Shown here piece after piece: positions 11,600 to 21,023 of a stretch of 27,641 bases of DNA. This DNA is from Welwitschia mirabilis (taxonomy: Eukaryota; Gnetophyta; Gnetopsida; Welwitschiales), in the NCBI GenBank assembly GCA_051453625.1, contig JBOZIK010000001.1, forward strand, positions 199,322,811 through 199,350,451, given 5' to 3'. How positions within the stretch are numbered: the first letter of the stretch is position 1; each line of letters starts with the position of its first letter. A program made the translations under genes and the position numbers. Below the pieces are notes generated by a model. It had not been told where the DNA came from, ran no database searches, and worked only from the letters and a program-made list of their open reading frames with translations.

Positions 11600-12015
11600 T
11601 ATGAATGGATTGAAAACATGTAAATAATTATTCATTAAGTGAAAAGAATTATTATCTAATACCCTTAAATTAATAATAGTAGATTATATAAAACTATATT
11701 TCATATATACTAATAAGTCAGAACAAGGATTTAAATGTAAACTTAAATGAAAAAGAACAAATATAGCTTATTAGTTTTTATTAAAAGCCACAAAAAATGA
11801 ACTATTTAGTTGATGGTTTATAACTTGTCATAATAGTCTTAATATGGAATTACTATTTATAGGAAGCAAGATTTCAAGTATGAACTAAATAGTAAATCCT
11901 TAAATATACTTTTATTTTTGAAATTTAGTATTATGAAGGAAAAAGAAAATAAAGTTGTATATGCTCTTAATCATAGAGGATATCTAAATACCATTATAAA
12001 TATTTGATTAAAAAA
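11600..12015 (+). pseudogene. Gypsy RNase H domain remnant
   Basis: RNase H removes the RNA strand during reverse transcription. YTNKSEQGFKCKLK near 11,708-11,750 corresponds to the first catalytic block, with the Asp now Asn. YRKQDFKYELNSKSLK near 11,860-11,908 corresponds to the block carrying the third catalytic Asp, also now Asn. GKENKVVYALNHRG near 11,939-11,980 is the tether at the end of the domain. All the Asp-to-Asn changes need only G to A. The domain is inactive. Confidence 0.75.
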
Positions 12016-12079
12016 TATAATATTTGAAACTCAAAGAAAGAATATAAATTATAAAAAATTAAAAAGACATATTCCATAA

Positions 12080-12900
12080 TCAAAATACATAAACTATTGT
12101 AGCATAACAAAAGACAACATTATTTGGTTTAGAGGAAGATATGTTATTGTTAAGCTGGATAACTTGAGAAAAATATTAATATATGAATTTCACCATTCTC
12201 CTCTAGTATTCATTTTCTAATAAACATAATATATGTCAACATCTAAAATAAAATCTTTGATATCCAAGAATGAAAAGAGATCTTGTAGCACATGTGACTA
12301 CATATTTGACATGCTAATATGTTAAGGCAAAACATCAGAACCCTATAAGTCTTCTTTATTTCCATGATATTCCAACATATAAATAGAATATCATCAGTAT
12401 AAATTCTATTTTTAGATTACCTAAGACTCATAAAGAAAATGGTTTTATTAGGGTATTCATGAATAAAGAAATCAAATTTACATATTTTAATCTTTTTAAA
12501 TTAAAATATAAGGCTAAGAAGATTTTTTAAGTCTATTTAGACATGTTGTTATACTTTAGGAAATTCTTATGATAATCATTTCAAATAAGAACTTTCATTT
12601 CACTTATAAATTTTTGCAAGAAGTACATGTTGCGTTTGGAATTAGGCTTAATGTGAATCCAATCTTTCACTCTCAAATAGATTGTCAACAAAAATGGTAA
12701 ATGAAGAAATAGAAGATTTATTAAGAACATGTTTCTTAGATTAGCTACAAAGTTAAAAAAATTATTTACCACTTAGTAAATTTGATTATATTAATAGTTA
12801 TCATTTTTTATTAATATGTTACCATTTAAAGCCTTAAATAATAAAAAGTATAGATCATTAATATTATGGAGCAATCTTAAATATAAGATAATTATAGAAC
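12080..12900 (+). pseudogene. Gypsy integrase zinc-binding and catalytic core remnant
   Basis: Starts after a spacer with LRKILIYEFHHSP near 12,163-12,200, which carries the His pair of the HHCC zinc domain. MKRDLVAHVTTYLTC near 12,271-12,317 keeps the last Cys but has Tyr where the other Cys should be. The core follows: ISINSIFRLPKTHKENGF near 12,390-12,445 (first catalytic Asp now Asn), SNKNFHF near 12,580-12,600 (second Asp now Asn), then NPIFHSQIDCQQKW near 12,656-12,700 and NYLPLSKFDYINSYHF near 12,760-12,808. None of the three catalytic acids survives in place. Frameshifts occur between the blocks. Confidence 0.8.
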
Positions 12901-13413
12901 TAGAAGTTATATGAGAAATGACACATGAAATAAAAATAATTAGATGAAGGATGAATAAACATTAACATAAACAAAAAGTCCATGTTAATAATAGAAGAAG
13001 ACCATGAGAATTTCAAGTGGATGAATAAATGTTCCTAAAGTTACACATATGAAAGCTATTATGAGATGCAAAGCCGACATTTAGATATATTAAATGATTT
13101 AAAATTTTGAATAAGTTTAGACCTTTAACATATAAGTTAGCTTTAACTCACTCTTTATCAAACATAACATAATTTGTTTCATGTTATTATGTCAAGAAAA
13201 TATATTTATAATTCATCTCATGTTATAAATTAATTGAACCTATAAGTAAAGCCAAATTATTTAAGGGGATAAAAATAACCTTACACTATTATACACTTTA
13301 GCTATGAAATAAGAAGGACTTAAAATAAAGTGAATCATTATAGTATTAAAGAAACTACATGGAAATTAGAAGATGAAATAAAAAGATTGTATCCTTATCT
13401 ATTTAAAAATTAG
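12900..13413 (+). pseudogene. Gypsy integrase C-terminal (GPY/F-like) module and pol terminus
   Basis: VHVNNRRRP near 12,981-13,007 and FQVDE...MFLKLHI near 13,011-13,050 mark the start of the C-terminal module. LNKFRPLTYKLALTHSLSN near 13,108-13,165 is the GPY/F-type block, and TTWKLEDEIKRLYPYLFKN ends at the TAG at 13,411-13,413. The last block is well conserved and gives a confident end to the polyprotein. No chromodomain is evident. LINE-B sequence starts about 30 bp further on, so the 3' LTR is missing or too decayed to see. Confidence 0.78.
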
Positions 13414-13699
13414 AATTGTTCTATAGTCTTATATAAGATATGATTTCTGACTTATCTCATGTTTGGATTAGCAATTATTATGGGAGAGGAGGTAGAGAGG
13501 AGGATTTGAAGCTAGGATTACACTTAGCACAACAGAGATGATTTGCATGTCAAAGCTAAAGCTAGAGCCATGGGAAGGGAAAAAAGGAAAAGGCAACAAA
13601 ACATGATAATAGGGTAGAAATGGATAGTAACACAAAAAACAATAGGAGATATGGTGGTGAAAGTGAATACTATGATAACAATTTCAGGCTAGGCATTTA

Positions 13700-14910
13700 A
13701 TAAAGTAGAAGGAGAAAAGTTGTTGCATTCTCCACAGCCTAGAAAGTAGGCTAGATAAGAAAGCTACATGAGATAAGGCCATGGAGCCTCTTGTAATGTA
13801 ATTCTTTAAAGAAAATGGCATTTTTAAGAATAAAGTAGATTTAGATCACTTCTTATTAGTGGATAAGCAATTTAGGTTCACTCTAGTAAGGAGTTTCATC
13901 TTGCCTAATCTAAGGTCAAATATAGAGCCTTTTACAAAATGGGTAGTAATAAAATGAATTATAATATGTGTTGTTTAAGTTATTGCTCTTGCAAAAGGTT
14001 TAATCTAAGAAGGACTTGAACTCCATCATAATAAGAGGCTCCTTATTTTTTGAGGCATGAGGAGTAGTTTGACCAAGTGAGATTTGGAAGAATATTTTTG
14101 CAAGATCTTTTAAAGGCTACTAATTTATATAAAACTAAGAGGAGTAACTTTGAATTTGTGGAATCATAAATTTATTCAAGCAATAGCTTCAAACTTTTAA
14201 TAGGTGATTATGTTGGATCCAATAATTATCAGTGATTTAAAACTAATGCTTACTAGATTTTACATAGGGATAGACCTCAAACTAATAAGAAACTTGAGGA
14301 GTTTTAAAATTTTTCATGGGTATAGAGTTAATATGTTTGAGATGGAGTATGATAATATACTCCCATCTTACTTTATATGCTATATTATAGGGTACTTAGA
14401 AAGGTTTTACCTAGTAAATAAAGAGAAAATGTATGGTAAGTTTAGTAGAAAATGGCATTAAGTGGATGATTGTTAAACAAAATAGTACCCCTACAACAAA
14501 AGATATGGATATGTTTGAAGTGAATGCAAGACTCACAAGGATGAGGAGGATTTTTAAATAGTGAAAATAAAGAATAAGATAGATACTATGGTTAGGCTAG
14601 ATGAAAATCAAAATAAAACAAAAAAAATAGAACCAAAGTAACAAAGAAGGAATGACTAGAAAGGATAAGATGTCTAACCAGTCAAAGTAACAAAGGGTAT
14701 CAAGTAAGAAGTATGAAAATAAATTTGCCTTACTATTCACTAGTAAGTTAGACAATTTTGGTTCAGATTTAAAATATAAGATCTTAAAATAAATAGCATC
14801 TATTAAACGAATAGAAAAACCTTATTTGGGACAACAGAAAGGAAGAAAGTAATTAGAATATTATGAATGAATCTCAAAGAAATCTTATAGATATGTTAAA
14901 TAAGACCTCT
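13700..14910 (+). pseudogene. LINE-B ORF1 remnant (DUF4283-like plus destroyed zinc knuckle)
   Basis: Readable pieces include TRSFILPNLRSNIEPF near 13,880-13,930, ALAKGLI near 13,987, and an open frame 14,204-14,461 of 85 residues containing RNLRSFKIFHGYRVN and the knuckle relic SYFICYIIGYLERFYLV near 14,368-14,420. In that knuckle only the second Cys remains: the first and last Cys and the His are all Tyr, each needing one G-to-A or C-to-T change from a typical codon. The same order of blocks is seen in LINE-A ORF1. The protein would have bound element RNA. Confidence 0.72.
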
Positions 14911-14922
14911 AAAAATAAGAAT

Positions 14923-15363
14923 AAATGAATATTTTAAGCTAGAATGAAAGATGCACCTAAAATGTAAGCTCTATAGGAGTTCGTTAGTATACATGAATTT
15001 GAAATAGTTTGTATATAAGAAATAAAAATTCAAAAAATAGATAACTTAATTAGCTCGAATAAAAGATGAAATAAAAATTGGGTACCTAATTATGACAAAG
15101 CAAGGATATTCCTAATGCTAATAAAGAAGGAAGTGTACCATCCTAGAATTGAAAACAATAGATGGTACCAAATAATAAAAGTTCAAGAATGAATTTTAAT
15201 TAACATATACATAGTATAGTATGTGATAGCAAAGAATAGAGTTTGGAAGAAAATTCAAGATAAGGATAAGAATAGAAAATGTATCATAATAAGGGATATC
15301 AACTAGATCCTGTATGAGTGGGAGGAAAAAATGAGAAAGTAAATTAATAAATACAAGGATGGC
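14923..15363 (+). pseudogene. LINE-B ORF2, endonuclease N-terminal part
   Basis: ATG near 14,923 begins MNILS*NERC, the endonuclease start, with the conserved Trp turned into TAG exactly as in LINE-A. FEIVCI*EIKIQK near 14,999-15,038 is the Glu-containing block, with Gln turned into TAA. RDIN*ILYEWE near 15,294-15,325 is the Asp/Asn block. The rest of the domain falls in an N gap. Both family members share the Trp and Gln nonsense changes, which either arose independently at deamination-prone codons or were inherited from a dead source copy. Confidence 0.72.
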
Positions 15364-15889
15364 NNNNNNNNNNNNNNNNNNNNNNNNNNNNNNNNNNNNN
15401 NNNNNNNNNNNNNNNNNNNNNNNNNNNNNNNNNNNNNNNNNNNNNNNNNNNNNNNNNNNNNNNNNNNNNNNNNNNNNNNNNNNNNNNNNNNNNNNNNNNN
15501 NNNNNNNNNNNNNNNNNNNNNNNNNNNNNNNNNNNNNNNNNNNNNNNNNNNNNNNNNNNNNNNNNNNNNNNNNNNNNNNNNNNNNNNNNNNNNNNNNNNN
15601 NNNNNNNNNNNNNNNNNNNNNNNNNNNNNNNNNNNNNNNNNNNNNNNNNNNNNNNNNNNNNNNNNNNNNNNNNNNNNNNNNNNNNNNNNNNNNNNNNNNN
15701 NNNNNNNNNNNNNNNNNNNNNNNNNNNNNNNNNNNNNNNNNNNNNNNNNNNNNNNNNNNNNNNNNNNNNNNNNNNNNNNNNNNNNNNNNNNNNNNNNNNN
15801 NNNNNNNNNNNNNNNNNNNNNNNNNNNNNNNNNNNNNNNNNNNNNNNNNNNNNNNNNNNNNNNNNNNNNNNNNNNNNNNNNNNNNNNNN
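15364..15889. other. Assembly gap of 526 N
   Basis: A run of 526 Ns inside the LINE-B endonuclease. The non-round length suggests an estimated size. In LINE-A the corresponding interval between the Asp/Asn block and the sequence after the gap is of similar scale, so the estimate is plausible. Any open frame running across it is an artefact of the Ns. Confidence 0.95.
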
Positions 15890-17305
15890 GAGGACTTTAT
15901 AAACTCCTTAGGTCTTATAGATCTCCCAATCCATTAGGTTTAGTTTACTTAGTCAAATTCAAGAAAAGGGAAAGATAACATATTATCAATAATTAATATA
16001 GCAATGATATCTATTAAGTTATTTTCAAAGAAGAAGTGAATGCTGATAAGTGAAGGCATATGATGTTCAGATTATAGGGTAATCATCCTTCTTTAAGATA
16101 AGAGTAAAAGCAAGAGATATCATTTCATGTTTGAAAATGTGGGGGTCCAAGAAGAGGAAATAGAATAGTTTATGGAAAGAAATTAGAGAGAATAGAATTA
16201 AAGATTTACATCAAAATTTCTAGAATGTAAAGTTTTAACTTAAGTAATAGAGAAAATCTTGAAAAAAGAAATTTCAGAAAAATAAAATGCTTAAGGAGGA
16301 AGTTTTGAGAATCCATTGAGGCCAAGAGAAAGAAGCAAATTTACATGAAGAAGAGTGGAGAAAGCTTTGGAAGTTACATCATCTTAGAAAGTAGGAAAAA
16401 CTATATTAGTGACAAAGATCTTATATGAATTAGATAAAACATGGAGATAGTTACATCAAGTTTTTCTATAGTATTATAAACTTGAGAAAATATACAAACA
16501 TTATCAATATAGTCCAATGAAAGGATAAATGCTATTAGAATAAGAAAGTCCCTAAGGCCTTTATAAATAGTCTTAAGGAGTTGTAATCAGAATCAAGTGT
16601 GATAATTCCCTCCACCCTATAAGCTAATTTATGATGAAATGATTAAACCCTATGGAAGGTGAAGAATGAGTAAATTTTAAAGGTTCTAAAAGAATTGAAA
16701 CTTAATAGAAGTTTAAGTCTAGATGAATGAATAGTGGATTTTTTTCAAAAATGCTAAAACATCATAGGACAATCGATTATAAATCCTTTTAATTAGGTCT
16801 TGAGAAAAGGAGCTATTCCTTATGCCTAAAATAGTATTCATTTCATAGTAATTTCAAAAAACATTAAAGCAATATGAGTAAATAACTATCAACCTATAAA
16901 AGTCTATAACATCATCTATAGGTTATTTTTAAATATTTTAGTGAGTATAATTAGACCCCACTTAAAGGTTGTTATGACATGGAACTAGGTAAGCTTTCTA
17001 GAAGATTGTGGTTTTGTAGACAATATCATTTTCAACCATGAAATCATTAAGTCTCTCAAAAGGAAGAATAAAAGAGCGGACACTTTGAAATTAGATATTA
17101 GAAAATCTTATCACATGATTTCATGGAGTGTTATAGTGTACCTATTAAGAAAAAGAGGCTTTCCTCCTATTAAATTTATGATGAAAGTTAATTAGAAGAT
17201 GCATTAATACTTTATCTTAGATAGATGCTTATAGTAGGAGTTTCCTCTCTTAATCTATCCTTTTTTTGCCTAGTTCTAGATGTGTTACAAGATTATATTT
17301 TCTAG
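15890..17305 (+). pseudogene. LINE-B ORF2, end of endonuclease and partial reverse transcriptase
   Basis: After the gap the sequence reads DFINSLGLIDLPIH, near the end of the endonuclease. RT blocks follow: a relic of the Gly-Pro-Asp-Gly region near 16,700-16,740, HFIVISKNIKAI near 16,838-16,876, LFLNILVSIIRPHLK near 16,925-16,970, and LKLDIRKSYHMISWS near 17,088-17,132 continuing to LLRKRGFPP. The next block, normally the Gly-Asp-Pro-Leu-Ser motif, is only traceable near 17,245-17,285 (FFCLVLDVL). The frame then ends at the LTR junction. It is interrupted by many stops and cannot be translated. Confidence 0.78.
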
Positions 17306-18906
17306 TGAGGTTTATTGAACTTAGAGGATAGGGGTGAATGAGTTTCACCAAATAAAAATTTAAATAATAACAAAATAAAAAATGCACAATAAAGATACCT
17401 TACCAAAATAATGTGGTTTCTCAACCTAGGAACGTCTACACATAGAGGGTAGCTTTGTCTTAGACTTATGGATATTTTTAACTTATAAGAAAATAGTAGT
17501 TTTTTGGCATACCACTAATGTTACAATAAGTGAGAGTCTCCTCGCAAGATAGCATTCTATCTCCCATAAGGGAATAGTGATTTTCATAGGTGTACCACAA
17601 ACTTTATAATAGTAAGAATCTATTTGCAATATGGCACTCTTTCCCCTACAAGAAAATAGTGGTTTTCACACATCCATCATGAACCTTATAATAGTGTGAT
17701 TCTCCTCATAAGATAACACTCTTTTTCCTACATAGGAATAGTGGTTTTCATAGGCACACCATAAACCTTACAATAGTAAAAGTCTCCTCCTAATAAAAAA
17801 CTCTTTTCTCCATAAGGAAATAATGGCTTTCTGGCTTACCAGTAACCCTATAATAAGGAAGTACTCACAGGTATAATTTCAAATGCACACTCATACAAGG
17901 GTTTCCTTATAATATGCTTGATAATCAAGAATGGACTTACAATAATATTCAATAATAAGATATTCCAACAATATAAAACTAAAAATATAATATAATAACA
18001 AGCCTAAAGAGATACCTTTAATAAAGATTTGAGATCCTTATTGTCATTGTCATCATGAGTGAAAATGAATGATATGGCAATGAGGGGTTCAAGAGAGAAT
18101 GATGAAAGCAATGCAAGCTCCTTTGTAAATGATGCCTTTGATTCTTTGTGAGAAGTTTTTTTTCACCTATGTGATCTTTCTTTTATTTTTTTATCTAATC
18201 AATGAAGTACCAAAATTTTAAAAAACTAGCATTTATTCCATTACATCAAGGCTTTATATCTTTAACTTTGTAATTGTTATGGAATGGATAGAAAACATCT
18301 ATGTGTTAGGCATGTATCTTTAATTTTTATTAACATGAAATTTGGTTTGAGATATTTTCATTTTTGTAGATGTCTCCTAATAGTCTAACATGTTCACCTT
18401 ATAGACATTTTTAGTGAACTTGCATAGATTTTAATGAAATTTTCTCTGTAGTATCCTTCTACCTCTATGATCATGAATTTGCAATGTACAAGTTGATAGA
18501 TCATCCAAAATATAAGATATTAGTTAAAATCTAAATTAACTCTTACCTATTTTAGCTTAGTATAGATGTCTTCAACAATTTAAATGTCTTTATTTATATC
18601 AGGTTAAACTTTAAGATAAGTCATCTTGAATGAAGTAGTTATCTTTAACTTGTGACTTAAATTTAGGTACACTTAAGACATCTTTAATTTCCTAGACATA
18701 TTATTTAGATACACATTCAATTTTTCATACATCTTTAAATAATTAATTTTTCTTTTCAATAACTAATCTTTTTCATGGGATGTTATCTTTGAAGATTCAT
18801 CATTGTCTAATATCTATCAATATCTCACGTTTTTTAATACTGACCTATCTACAAAATGATATAAAATATTTGACAGGTGGAATCATTAAAAGTAGACTTA
18901 CTAATA
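17306..18906 (-). repeat. 3' LTR of the copia element (about 1.6 kb)
   Basis: The LTR aligns with 26,328-27,641 along its available length: compare 17,316-17,400 with 26,338-26,420, and 18,530-18,620 with 27,545-27,635. On the plus strand it begins TGAGG (17,306), the complement of a CA end. It finishes CTAATA at 18,901-18,906, the complement of a TG start decayed to TA. The left boundary is set by where similarity stops and by the 2-base spacing to the primer site in the other copy. The right boundary is set by the adjacent polypurine tract. It contains an 82 bp tandem array and clustered GATGTC/GACATC words. Divergence from the 5' copy is large by eye, so the insertion is old. Confidence 0.85.
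17487..17880. repeat. Minisatellite of about 82 bp units inside the 3' LTR (4.8 copies)
   Basis: Units start at 17,487, 17,568, 17,650, 17,732 and 17,814, with lengths 81, 82, 82 and 82, and a partial fifth of about 67. Each opens with an AAGGAATAGTGG-type word, has TACCAC/CACACCA near position 25, an AATAGT block near 45 and TCTCCT...CACTCT near 55-75. The unit length is not a multiple of three, which argues against coding. The same array with the same number of units is present in the 5' LTR, so it predates the insertion. Confidence 0.9.
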
Positions 18907-18920
18907 ATCTCACCCTATTG
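18907..18920 (-). promoter_or_regulatory. Polypurine tract of the copia element
   Basis: On the minus strand the sequence reads CAATAGGGTGAGAT directly before the LTR start, preceded by TTTTTGACATCAT. This resembles the polypurine tract context of SIRE/Maximus-type elements, where a G-rich purine run primes plus-strand DNA. Its position at the very edge of the LTR similarity supports the boundary at 18,906. Confidence 0.75.
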
Positions 18921-19265
18921 ATGATGTCAAAAAGTTGGTAAATATCATTAATGTAATTTCATTAAATTAATCAAAATAGATATTCAAACTCCAAAGAAAT
19001 GCACATACTCAATTTTACAATGGTATTTAAGAAGCATGATATTATTGACTTGAAAGACAAATAAAACCACATAGATATACTACTTGAAAAGAAAAGAAAA
19101 TAAGACATATTGAATAATCATTTGAGTAATCAATTAAAGGCACAAATATAATTCATTGGATGCATTAGATGTAGAGAAGATAAGGTAGGAGATGATTAGG
19201 ACTCTAGGACTTAATAAAGATGGCTGAGTAGGATAGTAGAGAAAAATCTTGTAACATGAATGATG
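18921..19265 (-). other. Copia 3' untranslated stretch between the added ORF and the polypurine tract
   Basis: On the minus strand this part reads as hydrophobic, Leu/Ile/Phe-rich segments broken by stops, like the tail found between the last ORF and the 3' LTR in related elements. No domain is recognised. It is AT-rich and, unlike the nested element, shows no CpG retention. Confidence 0.4.
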
Positions 19266-20555
19266 AAAAATAAGAGGTGATACAACCAAGCTCTTAGAAT
19301 TTGTTTTTTATTGTGGCTGCCTCTGCTATGAAGGACTCAAAGCCTACTGATCCCCTTGCATATGTGCCTCTATGAAAGCCTAGTACTCATCCTAATCTTG
19401 TGCCTCATCTCTAGAAGACTCCTTTATAGAATCACTATCTTCTGCCTTGTTTATGTTATATCCTATGTTAAATGGAGCTGAACATCTTACTTCCTCTTCT
19501 TCTTTGGACTCCTCCTCTAAATCTAATTATGTGGGGATTCTTATGGAGTCCTAACTCTCTGCTAGTTTCTTGCCCTCACTTACTATAGATTTGTGTTTCA
19601 TAAACCTCAAAACATTTCTTCTAATTTTGCCCACCATTTTTGTGATGGCTTTTAATCCCTTTTTAATCAAAGAAGAGTTGTGAGTAGTAGTAGAAAATGA
19701 TCACTAATACCATGGTGTCCTCTGGCTTGTGCCCTCACCTAGTGGAATTGGTGCTCTATGTTTCTTATTAAATTTAGTAGATGGTTTCTTTTGACAAATA
19801 AGATTAACCTATGGAACTAAAATGTCTATGCTGCTAATGATCAAGCTAATAAGATAATGGTAATCCAAATTCTACCCCTTGCAAAATAACATGATGATAT
19901 TTATACATAAGATGAAACCCAAATCTATATTTAATCTAGTGAGTAAACAATAAACAATGAATGTTTGCATTGATTTNNNNNNNNNNNNNNTGCCTCCTAT
20001 AATCAAAATATTATAGAATGTTATTAAACTAAGAATTGAGGCATCTAGAATTCTATCTTTGTTCTAATGTTTTCAACAAAATTCATTTTATTGCACGCAA
20101 ATAAAACATTACTCATATTATGCTAAGACAGATTAACAACTCTAAAACTAAATATTTTCTTAAAAGAATGAGTATAAATATAAGGGACACTTGTGTCATC
20201 TATGCCTAACAAGGAATTAACAAAACTAGGAATAATGTGCAAAGAGGTATCTCTAACCTATGTTTGAAAGGAACTTATCATATTATCAATTTCATAGATA
20301 TTAGCATAGAATTTGTTTATCACTAGATTAGGAATAGGCCAGTTAAGCTGTCTAAGCTGAGAAAAATAAACCATGAGCTGATCTTTGTACTTCTTCTAAA
20401 ATCTAAGGGTGCTTTCTTCAATAATAGAATTTTTGAACATGTCCTATATCTTCTTACAGCTGTCTTATGATGAACTATAATTCATACTATGATTTTTATT
20501 GTTCTAAGGCTTATTCTTTTCCTCTAGAAGTACTAGTAGCCTTTCTTCTAGCCAT
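19266..20555 (-). pseudogene. Added ORF of the copia element (PF20167-like 'putative plant transposon protein')
   Basis: ATG at 20,555 on the minus strand opens MARRKATSTSRGKE, followed after stops and shifts by VINKFYANIYEIDNMISSFQ near 20,335-20,276, then SLHIIPSFVNSLLGIDDTSV and PYIYTHSFKKI to about 20,150. The Phe-Tyr-Ala-Asn word after a Pro/Leu-rich stretch is what I associate with the plant transposon protein family PF20167. Further on come RLNIDLGFILCI near 19,935, KKHRAPIPLGEGTSQRTPW near 19,770-19,715, SLIKKGLKAITKMVGKIRRN near 19,670-19,610 and an acidic region near 19,520-19,480 (LEEESKEEEE). Such ORFs sit 3' of pol in SIRE/Maximus-type elements; their function is unknown. A 14-N gap interrupts it. 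I name the family from memory, without a search. Confidence 0.6.
19977..19990. other. Short assembly gap of 14 N
   Basis: Fourteen Ns inside the added ORF of the copia element. Coding similarity continues on both sides, so little is likely to be missing. Confidence 0.95.
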
Positions 20556-20574
20556 TTTTGTAAGATAGAGTGAA

Positions 20575-20579
20575 AAACT
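20575..20579. repeat. Left target-site duplication of the nested element (AAACT)
   Basis: AAACT immediately precedes the TG start of the left LTR and is repeated exactly after the CA end of the right LTR at 22,748-22,752. Five bases is the normal duplication length for LTR retrotransposon integration. This proves the element boundaries to the base. Confidence 0.93.
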
Positions 20580-20788
20580 TGTTGGATATTTTCCTATTTT
20601 AAAGTGGTTTGTTAGAACCACTCTCCATTTTCTCTCTCTTTTTTCTTATTTTACTCATGAGATTTGTATATAGTTTTCTTTCTGAAATGAAAACATTTGA
20701 GCTAATTTGAATGCTAATCTTTCATGATTCTTGGTAATTTCTCCTAGTTCTTGGGCCTTCCACACATAATGAATCTTCAGATCCATCA
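20580..20788 (+). repeat. 5' LTR of the nested element (209 bp)
   Basis: Begins TGTTGGATATTTTCC and ends GATCCATCA, with the AAACT duplication outside and the primer site inside. It aligns without length change to 22,539-22,747. Shared landmarks are AAAGTGGTTTGTTA, GAAATGAAAACATTTGAGCT and CCTTCCACACATAATG. A CTCTCTCTT-rich stretch and TTTGTATATA near 20,670 could be promoter elements, but I have no proof of function. Confidence 0.93.
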
Positions 20789-20790
20789 AT

Positions 20791-20803
20791 TGGTATTAGA
20801 GCC
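20791..20803 (+). promoter_or_regulatory. Primer binding site for initiator tRNA-Met
   Basis: TGGTATTAGAGCC starts two bases after the LTR end. It matches the complement of the plant initiator tRNA-Met 3' end at 12 of 13 positions; the one mismatch is a C-to-T change. This fixes the orientation as plus strand. Confidence 0.92.
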
Positions 20804-21023
20804 TCCTATGTTAATAGCTTAATAGCTAGGCACAGAGATATCTCAATTACATTTCATCTCATTTCATCTCAATAATTAGCTCATAGAGTAGAGAATTTTT
20901 TAACTCAGATGGCCATTTGCAAATATTTGAGGCCATTGAAAAAAAAAGGCAAACCAAAAAAGAGGCTGCAGCTTTTAATCCTGATGTCTATGATTTCTTC
21001 CTCATTTTGCTGTCATTCTAGTA
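20804..21023 (+). other. Leader of the nested element with a short coding-like stretch
   Basis: A CATTTCATCT word is tandemly repeated near 20,849-20,870. From about 20,906 one frame reads SDGHLQIFEAIEKKRQTKKE followed by AAAFNPDVYDFF, 34 residues with no stop and basic-then-aromatic composition, as in real protein. I do not recognise it. It directly precedes the histone fragment but in a different frame, so it may be another captured piece or a gag relic. Confidence 0.4.

Larger units (their letters stand above)
9300..13413 (+). mobile_element. Ty3/gypsy (chromovirus-like) pol remnant, interrupted
   Basis: A plus-strand gypsy polyprotein segment in canonical order: the stretch before RT, RT, RNase H, integrase and the C-terminal module, ending at a TAG at 13,411-13,413. 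Without the 1.4 kb insertion it is about 2.7 kb, the normal size of RT to integrase. No gag, protease, LTR or primer site is visible: LINE-A abuts the left end and LINE-B starts within about 30 bp of the right end. The C-terminal signature (KLALTHSLSN, then TTWKLEDEIKRLYPYLFKN before the stop) is typical of plant chromoviruses. I cannot fix the lineage. Confidence 0.82.
13440..17305 (+). mobile_element. LINE-B, second member of the LINE-A family, cut by a copia insertion
   Basis: A plus-strand LINE with the same domain order and recognisable nucleotide similarity to LINE-A; compare 14,215-14,460 with 3,895-4,140. It contains ORF1, endonuclease (partly lost in an N gap) and RT. The RT ends abruptly at 17,305, where the 3' LTR of a minus-strand copia element begins, so the remainder should lie beyond the right edge of the window on the far side of that element. 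The 5' end near 13,440 directly abuts the gypsy pol terminus. Confidence 0.8.

Noticed and set aside
12581-12772. Minus-strand open frame of 63 codons
   Set aside because: Antisense to the gypsy integrase core, where plus-strand motifs are clear.
15359-15937. Open frame of 192 codons on the plus strand
   Set aside because: Almost all of it is the 526-N gap; only the last 15 or so residues are sequence, and they belong to LINE-B.
17487-17880. CRISPR-like array of regularly spaced repeats
   Set aside because: The whole 82 bp unit is repeated, with no constant repeat and variable spacer, and it lies in the LTR of a plant retrotransposon.
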